A program made the translations under genes and the position numbers. Positions 22,215 through 29,702 of a stretch of 34,355 bases of DNA are shown here, in pieces. How positions within the stretch are numbered: position 1 is the first letter of the stretch; the number at the start of each line of letters is the position of its first letter. The DNA comes from an uncultured Oscillospiraceae bacterium (GTDB lineage Bacteria > Bacillota > Clostridia > Oscillospirales > Oscillospiraceae), in contig CATLHC010000025.1 of NCBI GenBank assembly GCA_949948775.1, positions 1-34,355 on the forward strand, given 5' to 3'. A model generated the notes under the pieces. It was not told the origin of the DNA and made no database searches. It saw only the letters and a program-made list of their open reading frames with translations.

Positions 22215-23132
22215 ATGAACATCAGCTATGACAGCTACCGGGTTTTCTACTATGTGGCCAAATATCAAAACGTCACCCAGGCGGCCAACCGCCTGATGAA
22301 CAGCCAACCCAACATCACAAGAGCCGTCAAGAACCTGGAGGGCGCGCTGGGATGCCGGCTGTTTGTCCGCTCCAACCGCGGCGTCCGGCTCACGCCGGAG
22401 GGGGAAAAGCTGTACGCCCACATCGCGCCCGCCGTTGAGCACATTCAGGCGGGCGAGGAAGCCGTCGCGGCGGATCAAAGCCTCCAAAGCGGCATGGTGA
22501 CCATTGCGGCCAGTGAGATCGCGCTGCGCTGCTGCTTGCTGCCGGTGCTGGGGGAATACCGGCGCGGCTATCCGGGCGTGCGCATCCGGGTCTCCAACCA
22601 CTCCACGTCTCAGGCGGTGGCCGCGCTGCGGGACGGCCTGGCCGATCTCGCGGTGGTCACCGCCGGAGACGACCTGCCGAAAGGACTGAGCCAGCGCCGG
22701 GTGCGGGACATACAGGAGGTGCCTGTCTGCGGGGAGGCGTTTTCTTTCCTCCGGGGCAGAGCGCTGCCGCTGGAGGAGCTGTCCCAGTATCCGCTCATCG
22801 GCCTGGGCCCGGACACCGTGTCGTTCCGCTTTTTCAGCAGATTCTTTTCGCAGCACCAACTGCCCTTCCGTCTGGATATCGAGACCGCGGCGGCGGACCA
22901 GATTCTTCCTTTCGTCAAGGAGGGCCTGGGCATCGGCTTTGTGCCGGAGGAATTTCTCCAGGAGCTGTCATCCCCCACACCGGTCCAAGAGCTCTCTTTG
23001 AAAGACCCCGTTCCCAAGCGCTCTATTCTGCTCCTGAAACGGGAACGGCAGGCTCTGAGCGCCGCGGCAAGGGAACTGCATCGGATGATCATGCAGCGCC
23101 GCAATCCTGAAAAAAACCTCTCCCTTTTGTAA
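22215..23132 (+). CDS. LysR family transcriptional regulator
   Basis: This is a DNA-binding regulator of 305 residues. The N-terminal winged helix-turn-helix (about 1-60) reads SYRVFYYVAKYQNVTQAANRLMNSQPNITRAVKNLEGALG in family style, with TQAANRLMNSQPNITR as the recognition core. Residues 90-290 are the periplasmic-binding-protein-like effector domain. I chose ATG 22215, because it places the helix-turn-helix at the usual distance and GGTGA lies upstream; alternatives at 22161 and 22203 lack a ribosome site. It is divergent from the MATE exporter, the classical arrangement for a LysR regulator and its target. The effector is unknown. Confidence 0.93.
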   Translation: MNISYDSYRVFYYVAKYQNVTQAANRLMNSQPNITRAVKNLEGALGCRLFVRSNRGVRLTPEGEKLYAHIAPAVEHIQAGEEAVAADQSLQSGMVTIAASEIALRCCLLPVLGEYRRGYPGVRIRVSNHSTSQAVAALRDGLADLAVVTAGDDLPKGLSQRRVRDIQEVPVCGEAFSFLRGRALPLEELSQYPLIGLGPDTVSFRFFSRFFSQHQLPFRLDIETAAADQILPFVKEGLGIGFVPEEFLQELSSPTPVQELSLKDPVPKRSILLLKRERQALSAAARELHRMIMQRRNPEKNLSLL

Positions 23133-23149
23133 AAAGGGAGAGATTTTTT
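23111..23149 (+). terminator. Terminator of the LysR gene
   Basis: CTCTCCCTTTT (23118-23128) pairs with AAAAGGGAGAG (23132-23142), followed by ATTTTTTC and preceded by six A residues. The stop codon is in the loop. It is symmetrical enough to serve the convergent kinase gene as well. Confidence 0.85.
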
Positions 23150-23205
23150 CAACCATCGCCCGATACGGCGCCTTGATCCTTTCAGGTATTACACGGACCC
23201 ATGTT

Positions 23206-24330
23206 CTACAACCATTTGCTTACGGTTTTTCTCAGTTCATCCCAATGCCGCTCCATGTCGGCCACCAGCTTGCACTGTGTGCGGCACCGGTCCAGATTCT
23301 GCCCCTCGCGGCTGATATGGAAATAGGCGTCTCCGTCCAAATAGTCCGTCAGGAACCGGATGCCGCACTCCAGCGTCATGAGCTTGGCGCCCCAGGGCAA
23401 AAACGCAATCTCGTTGGCGGTCAACGCTCCTCCCGCCCCCTCCAAAAAGGCTTGGGCATAGGACTCAAACAGCCCGACGTCCAAATTGACCTTGCTGAGA
23501 TCCCTCTCGTCTTCCTCGTTATGATTCGCGCCGAAGCGGATGGAATCGCCGAAGTCATTGATGGACAGCCCCTGCATGACGGTATCCAGGTCGATGATGC
23601 ATACGCCCTCCCCGGTATCCTTATCCATGAGAACATTGTTGAGCTTTGTGTCATTGTGGGTAACCCGCAGAGGCAGTTCCCCCTTCCGGAGCGCCTGGAG
23701 CGCCACCGAGCAGTCGGATTCGCGCTCCAGCACAAAGTCGATCTCCCGGCGGCACTGCGCGGCGCGCCCCAGTTTATCCGCCGCGACGGCATCCTTCAAT
23801 TTCCGCAGGCGGTCCTCCGTGTCGTGAAAGCGGGGGATCGTCTCGTGCAGCGTATGGGCCGGATAGCCGTTGAGATACCGCTGGAAGCGGCCAAAAATCC
23901 GGCCGGAAGCGGCGAACAGCGCCGGAGATTCCGCCATCTGATAGCAAACCGTATTTTCTATAAACGGATAGACCCGCCATGCCCCGCCCTTGCTGTCGGT
24001 ATAGTATAGCGAGCCGCCGCGGGGCCGTATCACCCGAAGCGTCTCCCGCTCCGGATCGCCGCCGCTATTCAGAATTTCACGCCGCAGATATTCCGTCACG
24101 CCAACGATATTTTCCATCAGCTGGTCGGGCCTGTGAAACGCGGCCGCACTGATCCGCTGGAGGATAAAACGTCCGCAGCACGCGTTTTCCGGCTGTGTGT
24201 GAACCACAAATGTGTCGTTGATATGCCCCTGCCCGTAGCGCAGCGCTCCAACGACAGGAGCGCCGAAGTCAAAGGCGCTGAGGGCTTCTGCCAGACACTG
24301 TTCGGCCGTTCCGTCAAGATTGACATTCAT
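23206..24330 (-). CDS. nahK: NahK/LnpB-like N-acetylhexosamine 1-kinase
   Basis: It is expected to phosphorylate GlcNAc or GalNAc at C1 using ATP, after phosphorolysis of lacto-N-biose or galacto-N-biose. The 374-residue protein belongs to the aminoglycoside-phosphotransferase/choline-kinase fold and reads very much like Bifidobacterium NahK: YGQGHINDTFVV, RFILQRI, GGAWRVYPFIENTV, LRVTHNDTKLNNVLMD (catalytic Asp227), IIDLDT (Asp247), and FGDSIRFGAN. It lies downstream of the GH112 phosphorylase on the same strand, as lnpB follows lnpA in bifidobacteria, but a broken gene separates them here. The ATG at 24330 has AAAGGG upstream. GalT/GalE partners are not in the window. Confidence 0.88.
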   Translation of the reverse strand: MNVNLDGTAEQCLAEALSAFDFGAPVVGALRYGQGHINDTFVVHTQPENACCGRFILQRISAAAFHRPDQLMENIVGVTEYLRREILNSGGDPERETLRVIRPRGGSLYYTDSKGGAWRVYPFIENTVCYQMAESPALFAASGRIFGRFQRYLNGYPAHTLHETIPRFHDTEDRLRKLKDAVAADKLGRAAQCRREIDFVLERESDCSVALQALRKGELPLRVTHNDTKLNNVLMDKDTGEGVCIIDLDTVMQGLSINDFGDSIRFGANHNEEDERDLSKVNLDVGLFESYAQAFLEGAGGALTANEIAFLPWGAKLMTLECGIRFLTDYLDGDAYFHISREGQNLDRCRTQCKLVADMERHWDELRKTVSKWL

Positions 24331-24375
24331 TTTCTCATACCCTTTCTTTTTATCCGCGGTTGGAAGTGCGCGGCA

Positions 24376-24736
24376 TCAATCGATGATGGCGGGCCGGGCA
24401 CCCTCCGCCCGTTCAATTTGGTCCGGCAGGCGCCCTAGATTCTTGTCCCGACCGGCGCATTGACCCAGATAGTCGAGATATTCCTCCGCGGCGTTTTCTC
24501 CCAGGGCCGCCCGGCAGCCCCTGAAGTCGATGCGGTTGTTGTTCTCACCAAACACAATAGCCGTCTCAGCCGTGGGAGGTGAACTCCAGCGCATCCAGCC
24601 TGGGGGTGCTGTCCAGGGGCTGATCGAAGCAGCCGCAGGTGTCCCGCGCCGCTGGTCGGTGCAGTCGAACACGGTGTTACTGGGCATGGCGCAAGCCCTT
24701 CTCATTCAGCTCGCGGAAGCGAAGGCCTGCCGGTTC
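24376..24736 (-). pseudogene. Frameshifted gene remnant between the GH112 and kinase genes
   Basis: No intact frame spans this 417-base gap, but protein-like pieces alternate between two minus-strand frames in a consistent order: EPAGLRFRELNEKGLRHA, then MPSNTVFDCTDQRR, then RDTCGCFDQPLDSTPRLDAL, then ETAIVFGENNNRIDFRG through to a stop at 24376. Stops interrupt each frame at the switch points (after LRHAQ and after FTSHG). Composition is coding-like, with full amino-acid variety. This is what a decayed gene with at least three frameshifts looks like. I do not recognise the parent family. It has no ribosome binding site. Confidence 0.55.
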
Positions 24737-24747
24737 CCTATTTTCCC

Positions 24748-26919
24748 CTAGATTTTATACCATCGAATCTCATCGGCCGCCAGCTCCAGGGGGAATCCCC
24801 CGCCGCCGTCCTTCCAGACGGTGGTGGACTGGGGCTCGTAGGTGTTGTTCACGACGCAGAACTTGCCGTTTTCCACAAAGGCGTGGACCTCCACATTGAC
24901 GTTGGAGGAAAACCAGCGGTACAGCGCGTCCTCGCCATGCGCAGCCCACAGGATGGCCCGGTAGAGCAGGCGGCTGTTCGCAAAACTGTAGGGCAGGCCG
25001 GAGATGTACACCGCCCGGCCCCGGCCGTACTCGTTGGCCGCCAGCTGGACCTCCCGGTCCCGCTGGACCAGGACCTGGGTTCCCTCCAGGGCGTAAATCC
25101 CCTTCGCGCCCTCCCCGAAGTCCACCGGTCCAGCGCAGTCCGCCAGGATAAAGTGGTCCGGGTGTTCCGCCCAATTGTACTTGTCGTAGCCCAGGGTAAA
25201 GCCGGTCTCCTTCTCCACCCCCAGCACGCCGGAGAGCTGGAGATAGCGGCCCTGGTACTGGTGCCCGGCGGGCTCACCCACACCGATGAGGCCGCCGCCG
25301 TTGTAGACAAACCGCTTGATTGCGGCGGATATGTCCGGGTCTTCCCAGACCGCTCCGCCGGTGTGGGCGGTGTCCCCGCCGCCCACGTTGATGAGCACGT
25401 CCATCCCGTCCAAAGCAGCGGGGTCGGCCTTCACCTCGTCAAAGCTGAGAAACCGTACGTCAAAAGGCGCACCGGCCAGGGCCTCAATCACCCCGGCGTA
25501 GGAGTAGTTCTGCTTTTGGTACAGGGCGTGGTGGACCATGTGGCAGCCCCAGGACCGGGCGCGGCCCCAGCTGTTGAGCACGCCCACGGTCTTGACGCAG
25601 TAAGGGACGGCGCCCTTGATGTTGCCGTACAGCTCCCGGAACTCCCGGCATACGCTCTCCACATAGTCGATGAAGTCGGGGAACCGGCAGGCCAGCTTGA
25701 GGTAGCCGCCGTAGCCGATGCGGTCGATGGGGCGGCGCAAAATGGCCCGGCGGGCGGTGACCCAGTTTTCCTTGGCCTCCCGGACGGGGTCGCCCCCCTC
25801 GTGGAAGGTGTCCGGGAAAAAGTAGGGCAGGAACCGGCCCTCGGTGTACTTCACCCCGGGGATGTCTGAGATGAGGCGCAAGGTGGAGCCGTTGCCGACA
25901 GAACCCACCACCGCGTCCAGCCCGATGGTCTTGAACTCGTCCAGATAGGGCTCGGTGCCGATCCAGTGGTCCCCCAGGAACATCATGGCCTCCTTGCCCA
26001 GCTCGTGGGTGATGTCCACCATCTCCCGGGCCATGGCGGCCACCTCCCGGCGCTGGAAAGCCATGAAGTCCTTGTACTCCCGGGAGGGGACCCGGTACTG
26101 GTTGTTATAGTAGCCCTGGTCGATGATGTACTCGGGACGGAAGGGATAGCCCGCCTCCTGTTCAAACTTCTCCAGGATATAGGGGGAGACGGAGGCGGAG
26201 TAGCCGTACCAGTCCACGTATTTCTCCCGCTTTAGCTCGTCAAAAACAAGGGTAAATTGGTGGAAAAAAGTGGTATAGCGGATTACGTCCACGTAGGGAT
26301 GGTCGGCGATGAATTTGCGCAGCCGCTCCATGGTGAAGGCATGGGTCTTGGGCTGGCGCACGTCGAAGGTGATCTGGCGCTCGAAGTTGGTCCAGCCGTT
26401 GGTGACGGCGTTGTACATGTGAACGGGGTCCCAAATGAGGTAGGCCAGAAAGCTGACGGTATAGTCGTGAAAGCTCTCCGGGCCGTCGATGACCACACAG
26501 CCCGTCTCCCCGTCATATCGCCAGCGGTCGGGGGGCAGGGGCCGACCCGTGGTGCGGTCCATCACCTCCCACCAGCGCTTGATGTCGTCCCGGGCGTTTA
26601 CCTGGAGCAGCTCCGGGCTGACGCCCCGCATCAGCGGGATGGACAGCGGCCCGCCCGCGGCGGTGTGAAAGCCGGTCGTGATGTAGCACTGCTGGACCTC
26701 GTCGGGATTGGCGCGGGCCCAGGCGTTGTCTTTCCGGGTGGTGTAGTAGGTGGAGTAGACCTTGGCGTCCACCTCCTTGAGCTCCTTGGGGAAGTCGGTG
26801 CCGTCACAGTCCCGGATGGCGTCCGCCCCCCAGCGCCTCAGCAGCTCCAAAGTCTCAGGCACCACGTCCACATCGGTGGGGATGGTGACACGGCCAAATT
26901 TTTGTTGTTCTTCGCTCAT
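24748..26919 (-). CDS. lnpA: GH112 1,3-beta-galactosyl-N-acetylhexosamine phosphorylase (LnpA-like)
   Basis: It probably phosphorolyses galacto-N-biose/lacto-N-biose (mucin and milk glycans) to galactose-1-phosphate and N-acetylhexosamine. The 723-residue length equals the GH112 family. Seen: an N-terminal VTIPTDVDVVPETLELLRRWG, FPKELKEVDAKVYSTYYTTRKDN-type catalytic-barrel start, a probable general acid Asp317 in GDHWIGTEPYL, and a C-terminal glutamine-amidotransferase-like region (VLINVGGGDTAHTGG). ATG 26919 is preceded by GGAGG; the upstream TTG is less likely. A GH112 relative acts on galactosyl-1,4-rhamnose, but the NahK-like neighbour favours lacto-N-biose. It has no signal peptide, so the disaccharide must be imported. 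Confidence 0.9.
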   Translation of the reverse strand: MSEEQQKFGRVTIPTDVDVVPETLELLRRWGADAIRDCDGTDFPKELKEVDAKVYSTYYTTRKDNAWARANPDEVQQCYITTGFHTAAGGPLSIPLMRGVSPELLQVNARDDIKRWWEVMDRTTGRPLPPDRWRYDGETGCVVIDGPESFHDYTVSFLAYLIWDPVHMYNAVTNGWTNFERQITFDVRQPKTHAFTMERLRKFIADHPYVDVIRYTTFFHQFTLVFDELKREKYVDWYGYSASVSPYILEKFEQEAGYPFRPEYIIDQGYYNNQYRVPSREYKDFMAFQRREVAAMAREMVDITHELGKEAMMFLGDHWIGTEPYLDEFKTIGLDAVVGSVGNGSTLRLISDIPGVKYTEGRFLPYFFPDTFHEGGDPVREAKENWVTARRAILRRPIDRIGYGGYLKLACRFPDFIDYVESVCREFRELYGNIKGAVPYCVKTVGVLNSWGRARSWGCHMVHHALYQKQNYSYAGVIEALAGAPFDVRFLSFDEVKADPAALDGMDVLINVGGGDTAHTGGAVWEDPDISAAIKRFVYNGGGLIGVGEPAGHQYQGRYLQLSGVLGVEKETGFTLGYDKYNWAEHPDHFILADCAGPVDFGEGAKGIYALEGTQVLVQRDREVQLAANEYGRGRAVYISGLPYSFANSRLLYRAILWAAHGEDALYRWFSSNVNVEVHAFVENGKFCVVNNTYEPQSTTVWKDGGGGFPLELAADEIRWYKI

Positions 26920-26939
26920 TGAATCCTCCAAACCGGGGC

Positions 26940-27097
26940 TTATTCCTTGAAGCCGCCCTCGGACGCGTTGGACTCGGCGGCTGGGGCGGTGCCGCCCTCG
27001 GGAGTCTTACTGGCGCTGCCGCCGGTCTGATTGGAACAGCCCGCCGGCCTGGCCGGCGCCATAACGCAGGCCAGGAGAACGCTCAGGATTTTTTCAT
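26940..27097 (-). pseudogene. Truncated, frameshifted lipoprotein start (probable sugar-binding protein remnant)
   Basis: ATG at 27097 is followed by a run of six A residues; read directly, the frame stops after four codons (MKKS). With one extra A it reads MKKILSVLLACVMAPARPAGC, a lipoprotein signal with the lipobox cysteine, then a low-complexity Ser/Gly/Ala/Pro linker and a stop at 26940 after only about 53 residues. Such signal-plus-linker starts are typical of ABC solute-binding proteins in this group. Prolines and an arginine disrupt the hydrophobic core. It ends 20 bases before the GH112 ATG, the place where the importer genes sit in bifidobacterial lnp operons. Confidence 0.65.
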
Positions 27098-27268
27098 TTC
27101 ATGTTCTCTGTTTCCAAAATATGTAACGGATACGGCGGAAACCTCTCCGCATCTTACATCTATAAGGCTAAACGCTTCCGGCCCCGTTGGCAATCCGATT
27201 GTTGCTGGAGTTTTTATACTTCTTGTCTTTTTTGCAATTTGCCACACGAAAAAACTTTGCTTTGCCTC

Positions 27269-27315
27269 ATTTTCAGCGAAGTCCATAATTATCCTCAAAA
27301 TTATTTTCAGCGAAG
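27269..27315. repeat. 13-bp direct repeat with 34-bp period
   Basis: ATTTTCAGCGAAG occurs identically at 27269-27281 and 27303-27315, upstream of both divergent transcription units. Perfect spaced repeats of this kind are typical of AraC-type regulator sites, so these are candidate sites for the AraC protein encoded next. Confidence 0.55.
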
Positions 27316-27363
27316 AATAAACCTTTCCCATCCTCTCCGCCGTCCGCAAAATTTGGGGAGATG

Positions 27364-27394
27364 AGTTGCACAACTGCGGAAAAAAAGTTATAAT
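27364..27394 (+). promoter_or_regulatory. Promoter and palindromic operator of the AraC-type gene
   Basis: A perfect TATAAT (27389-27394) lies 17 bases after TTGCAC (27366-27371). The -35 is inside the perfect 12-bp palindrome AGTTGCACAACT (27364-27375), a likely operator. The leader to GTG 27453 is about 50 bases. Confidence 0.55.
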
Positions 27395-27452
27395 AAAATT
27401 TAACGGGACAAAATAGCCTTTCGCATTCTTGCGCCGGACGGGAGGGAACGCT

Positions 27453-28280
27453 GTGAGTACCCATCAATATATTTTAACTGGCGCCGTCCCTTCAGCGCGG
27501 CGCACGTATCCTCGGCTGATGTATGTGACCTACGCCCACTATAGCCAGGAGTGGCGGAGCCAAATCCACGCCCACACCTGCTCGGAGATGTTCTTTATCA
27601 CCGGGGGAAACGGCGCGTTTCTCATTCGGGAGGGCAGATTTCCCGTCGCCATCAACGATCTGGTGGTGGTGGACCCAGGCGTCCCCCACACGGAGACCAG
27701 CCAGAACGGCAGCCCAATGGAGTATGTGGTGCTGGGGCTGGAGGGGCTGGAGGCCGCCCCCGGCGGCAAGGGCCACGCGCTGCTCCACCTGTTCGCGGAG
27801 GACGCCGTGTCCGGCTGCCTTCGCACACTCATCCAGGAGAGCCGGGAGCCCCGGCCCGGCTGCGACGAGATCTGCCAGCGACTGCTGGAGGTCATTCTGC
27901 TGCGGCTGCACCGAAGAGATGACTTCACCATGTCCGGCGCCGCTCCCGCAGTCTCCGGCATCAGCCGGGAGTGCAACCTGGTCCGGCAGTACATCGACAA
28001 TCATTTTAAAGAAAATATCTCGCTGGACCAGTTGGCGGAGCTGGCCCATATAAATAAATACTATCTGGCCCATGCCTTCCGCCGGGAGTTCGACACCTCC
28101 CCCATCAGCTACCTTATTTCCCGCCGCATCCGGGAGAGCAGGTTCCTGCTGGCGGAAACCGACCACACCCTGTCCCAGATTGCCCAGATTCTAGGGTTTT
28201 CCTCCCTGAGTTATTTCTCCCAGAGCTTCCGGCGGCTGGAGGGGATGAGTCCCATGGAATACCGGAAACAGAACCGATAG
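27453..28280 (+). CDS. AraC family transcriptional regulator
   Basis: This is a regulator of 275 residues. The N-terminal half is a cupin-type sensing domain (HTCSEMFFITGGNGAFLIREGRF-style, then DLVVVDPGVPHTE with the PGxxH pattern). The C-terminal 100 residues hold two helix-turn-helix motifs: ISLDQLAELAHINKYYLAHAF and HTLSQIAQILGFSSLSYFSQ, ending FRRLEGMSPMEYRK. GTG 27453 follows GGAGGGAACGCT, a clear site. It is transcribed away from the GH112/kinase genes, so sugar-responsive control of those genes is the natural inference. It ends at a strong nested hairpin. Confidence 0.94.
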   Translation: MSTHQYILTGAVPSARRTYPRLMYVTYAHYSQEWRSQIHAHTCSEMFFITGGNGAFLIREGRFPVAINDLVVVDPGVPHTETSQNGSPMEYVVLGLEGLEAAPGGKGHALLHLFAEDAVSGCLRTLIQESREPRPGCDEICQRLLEVILLRLHRRDDFTMSGAAPAVSGISRECNLVRQYIDNHFKENISLDQLAELAHINKYYLAHAFRREFDTSPISYLISRRIRESRFLLAETDHTLSQIAQILGFSSLSYFSQSFRRLEGMSPMEYRKQNR

Positions 28281-28321
28281 ACCCGCCCCGTTTCTAAAGG
28301 CGGACCGAGGGCAATAAACCG

Positions 28322-28378
28322 GCGCGGGAAAAGAATAGAGATGGCGGGAGGCGTTCCCGCCATCTTTAATTCCCGCGC
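28322..28378. terminator. Nested bidirectional terminator between araC- and lacI-type genes
   Basis: An inner perfect 11-bp stem AGATGGCGGGA/TCCCGCCATCT (28339-28349/28355-28365), followed by TTTAATT, sits inside an outer perfect 9-bp stem GCGCGGGAA/TTCCCGCGC (28322-28330/28370-28378). It lies between convergent genes and can serve both. Confidence 0.75.
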
Positions 28379-28439
28379 AGACCATAACAGCGGCACTACA
28401 GGATCACCGGGACCCATAAAATCCGCTTATCAGTATCCC

Positions 28440-29429
28440 TTACGGCACACGTCCCGCAGACTCCCGCTCCACCAGCTCCGCGTGAAGCAGGATGGCGCTG
28501 ATCGGAATATGCTCGATCTGGCTGGACAGTGCGTAGAAGGCGCTCTTGCCGATTTCCTCCCGGTTCTGCCGCACGGTGGTCAGGGCGGGCGTGGTATACC
28601 GGCACAGGGGCAAATCGTCAAAGCCAATGACGCTGAGCCGTTCTGGAACGGAGATATCCCGCTCCTGGCTGTAGATGAGCACCATGTGGGCCAGCAGATC
28701 GTGGCTGCAGATGACAGCCGTGCATCCCCGCTTCAGCAGGCGGGGCAGGTGCTTGTCCACACATTCCGTCAGCCGAAGGTCATAACCTGCCAGCTCTCTC
28801 TGGGCCGGCAGGTTATTTTTGCGCAGCGCGTCGAAAAAGGCGGCGTACCGGGCCTGATAGACATAGGAACCCAGGGCGCTGCTGAGATAGCCGACCCTCC
28901 GGTGGCCCAGCTTCTTCAGATAAGAGACGGCCAGCTCCATCCCCTCCCCGTTGTCCACCCCAACCTGGGTGACGGCGGAGTTCCGGTTGGATTGATTGTC
29001 GTAGAGCACCGTAGGCGTGGTGCAGGTCCGGAATTCCTTCATCCATGGGTCGAAAAAGGACATGCCCAGCAGCAGCGCGCCCCGGTAGCCCCGCCGCAGC
29101 ATATAGGCGTCGTAGCCCATGCTGTTTTGGAGCTCCAGCGTTAAGGGGACGACGTCCACCTGCCAGCCCCCCGGTTCGGCCAGCTTCCGAAAGCCCGTGA
29201 TGATGTCCCAGCCGAAGTCCTCCGGTTTCTCATAGCCCATATTCTGCACGAGCACGCACACCCGCCGGGGTACGTCGGCACGGTTGACCCGGGAATAGCC
29301 CAGTTCCACTGCCATCTCAACAACAGATTTTCGTGTTGTTTCGCTCACGTCCGTCGCGCCGCTCAGCGCCTTGGATACGGTGCCCTTGGACACCCCCAGT
29401 TGTCGGGCGATATCGTCCATTGTGGCCAT
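28440..29429 (-). CDS. LacI family transcriptional regulator
   Basis: This is a repressor-type regulator of 329 residues. The N-terminal helix-turn-helix and hinge read MDDIARQLGVSKGTVSKALSG, then ELGYSRVNR. The rest is the sugar-binding core (VCVLVQNMGYE, LYDNQSNRNSAVTQVGVDN, HRRVGYLSS, ICSHDLLAHMV, LSVIGFDDLPLCRYTTPALTTV). I chose ATG 29429, because AAGGTGG lies six bases before it; ATG 29435 sits on top of that site. It is divergent from the ABC importer operon, and two GTTTCG repeat sites in the shared region are candidate operators. It probably controls maltodextrin-type uptake and utilisation. Confidence 0.94.
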   Translation of the reverse strand: MATMDDIARQLGVSKGTVSKALSGATDVSETTRKSVVEMAVELGYSRVNRADVPRRVCVLVQNMGYEKPEDFGWDIITGFRKLAEPGGWQVDVVPLTLELQNSMGYDAYMLRRGYRGALLLGMSFFDPWMKEFRTCTTPTVLYDNQSNRNSAVTQVGVDNGEGMELAVSYLKKLGHRRVGYLSSALGSYVYQARYAAFFDALRKNNLPAQRELAGYDLRLTECVDKHLPRLLKRGCTAVICSHDLLAHMVLIYSQERDISVPERLSVIGFDDLPLCRYTTPALTTVRQNREEIGKSAFYALSSQIEHIPISAILLHAELVERESAGRVP

Positions 29430-29467
29430 TTTCATCCACCTTCTTCCGCAAAAGCCCTGCTTTATAC

Positions 29468-29496
29468 AGTATAAGAGATTGCCGGCAAAAAATCAA
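29468..29496 (-). promoter_or_regulatory. Promoter of the lacI-type gene
   Basis: On the minus strand TTGATT (29491-29496), 17 bases and TATACT (29468-29473), about 35 bases before the ATG at 29429. Confidence 0.65.
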
Positions 29497-29523
29497 CCGT
29501 TTAATTTCAGAATCGCAATATAA

Positions 29524-29539
29524 GTTTCGATAAGTTTCG
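29524..29539 (+). promoter_or_regulatory. Operator-like GTTTCG repeat, lacI-proximal copy
   Basis: GTTTCG-ATAA-GTTTCG, two hexamers in tandem with a 10-bp period (one helical turn). It lies about 28 bp upstream of the lacI -35. It matches the second site at 29664-29679 in opposite orientation at 14 of 16 positions. Confidence 0.6.
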
Positions 29540-29626
29540 GCAATTTTTACCTGGGCAATTCCAATAAAATTTTCAGGTTTGTCCTGTGCAAAATGGCAAA
29601 AGTTATGAAAGCCGTTGCTTTCTCCC

Positions 29627-29655
29627 TTGACTTTTTGGACTTACATGACTATATT
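29627..29655 (+). promoter_or_regulatory. Promoter of the maltose-type ABC importer operon
   Basis: TTGACT (29627-29632), a 17-base spacer and TATATT (29650-29655). The predicted start near 29662 lies at the edge of the second GTTTCG repeat site, so a bound repressor would block initiation. Confidence 0.7.
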
Positions 29656-29663
29656 TTTCTTAG

Positions 29664-29679
29664 CGAAACTTTACGAAAC
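29664..29679 (-). promoter_or_regulatory. Operator-like GTTTCG repeat, ABC-operon copy
   Basis: On the minus strand GTTTCG-TAAA-GTTTCG, immediately after the predicted transcription start of the importer operon. It is the inverted near-copy of 29524-29539, with centres 140 bp apart, which would allow DNA looping by a LacI-type protein. Confidence 0.6.
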
Positions 29680-29702
29680 AACTTTGAGCGGAGGGATGAT
29701 TC

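Larger units (their letters stand above)
27098..27452. promoter_or_regulatory. AT-rich divergent control region between the GH112 operon and araC-type gene
   Basis: This 355-base stretch is much more AT-rich than its surroundings and holds no gene. It contains a 13-bp direct repeat (27269-27281 and 27303-27315), an ATAATT/AATTAT inverted repeat between the copies, a 12-bp palindrome at 27364-27375 and a clear promoter for the AraC gene. I see no convincing minus-strand promoter for the GH112 operon. Confidence 0.5.
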
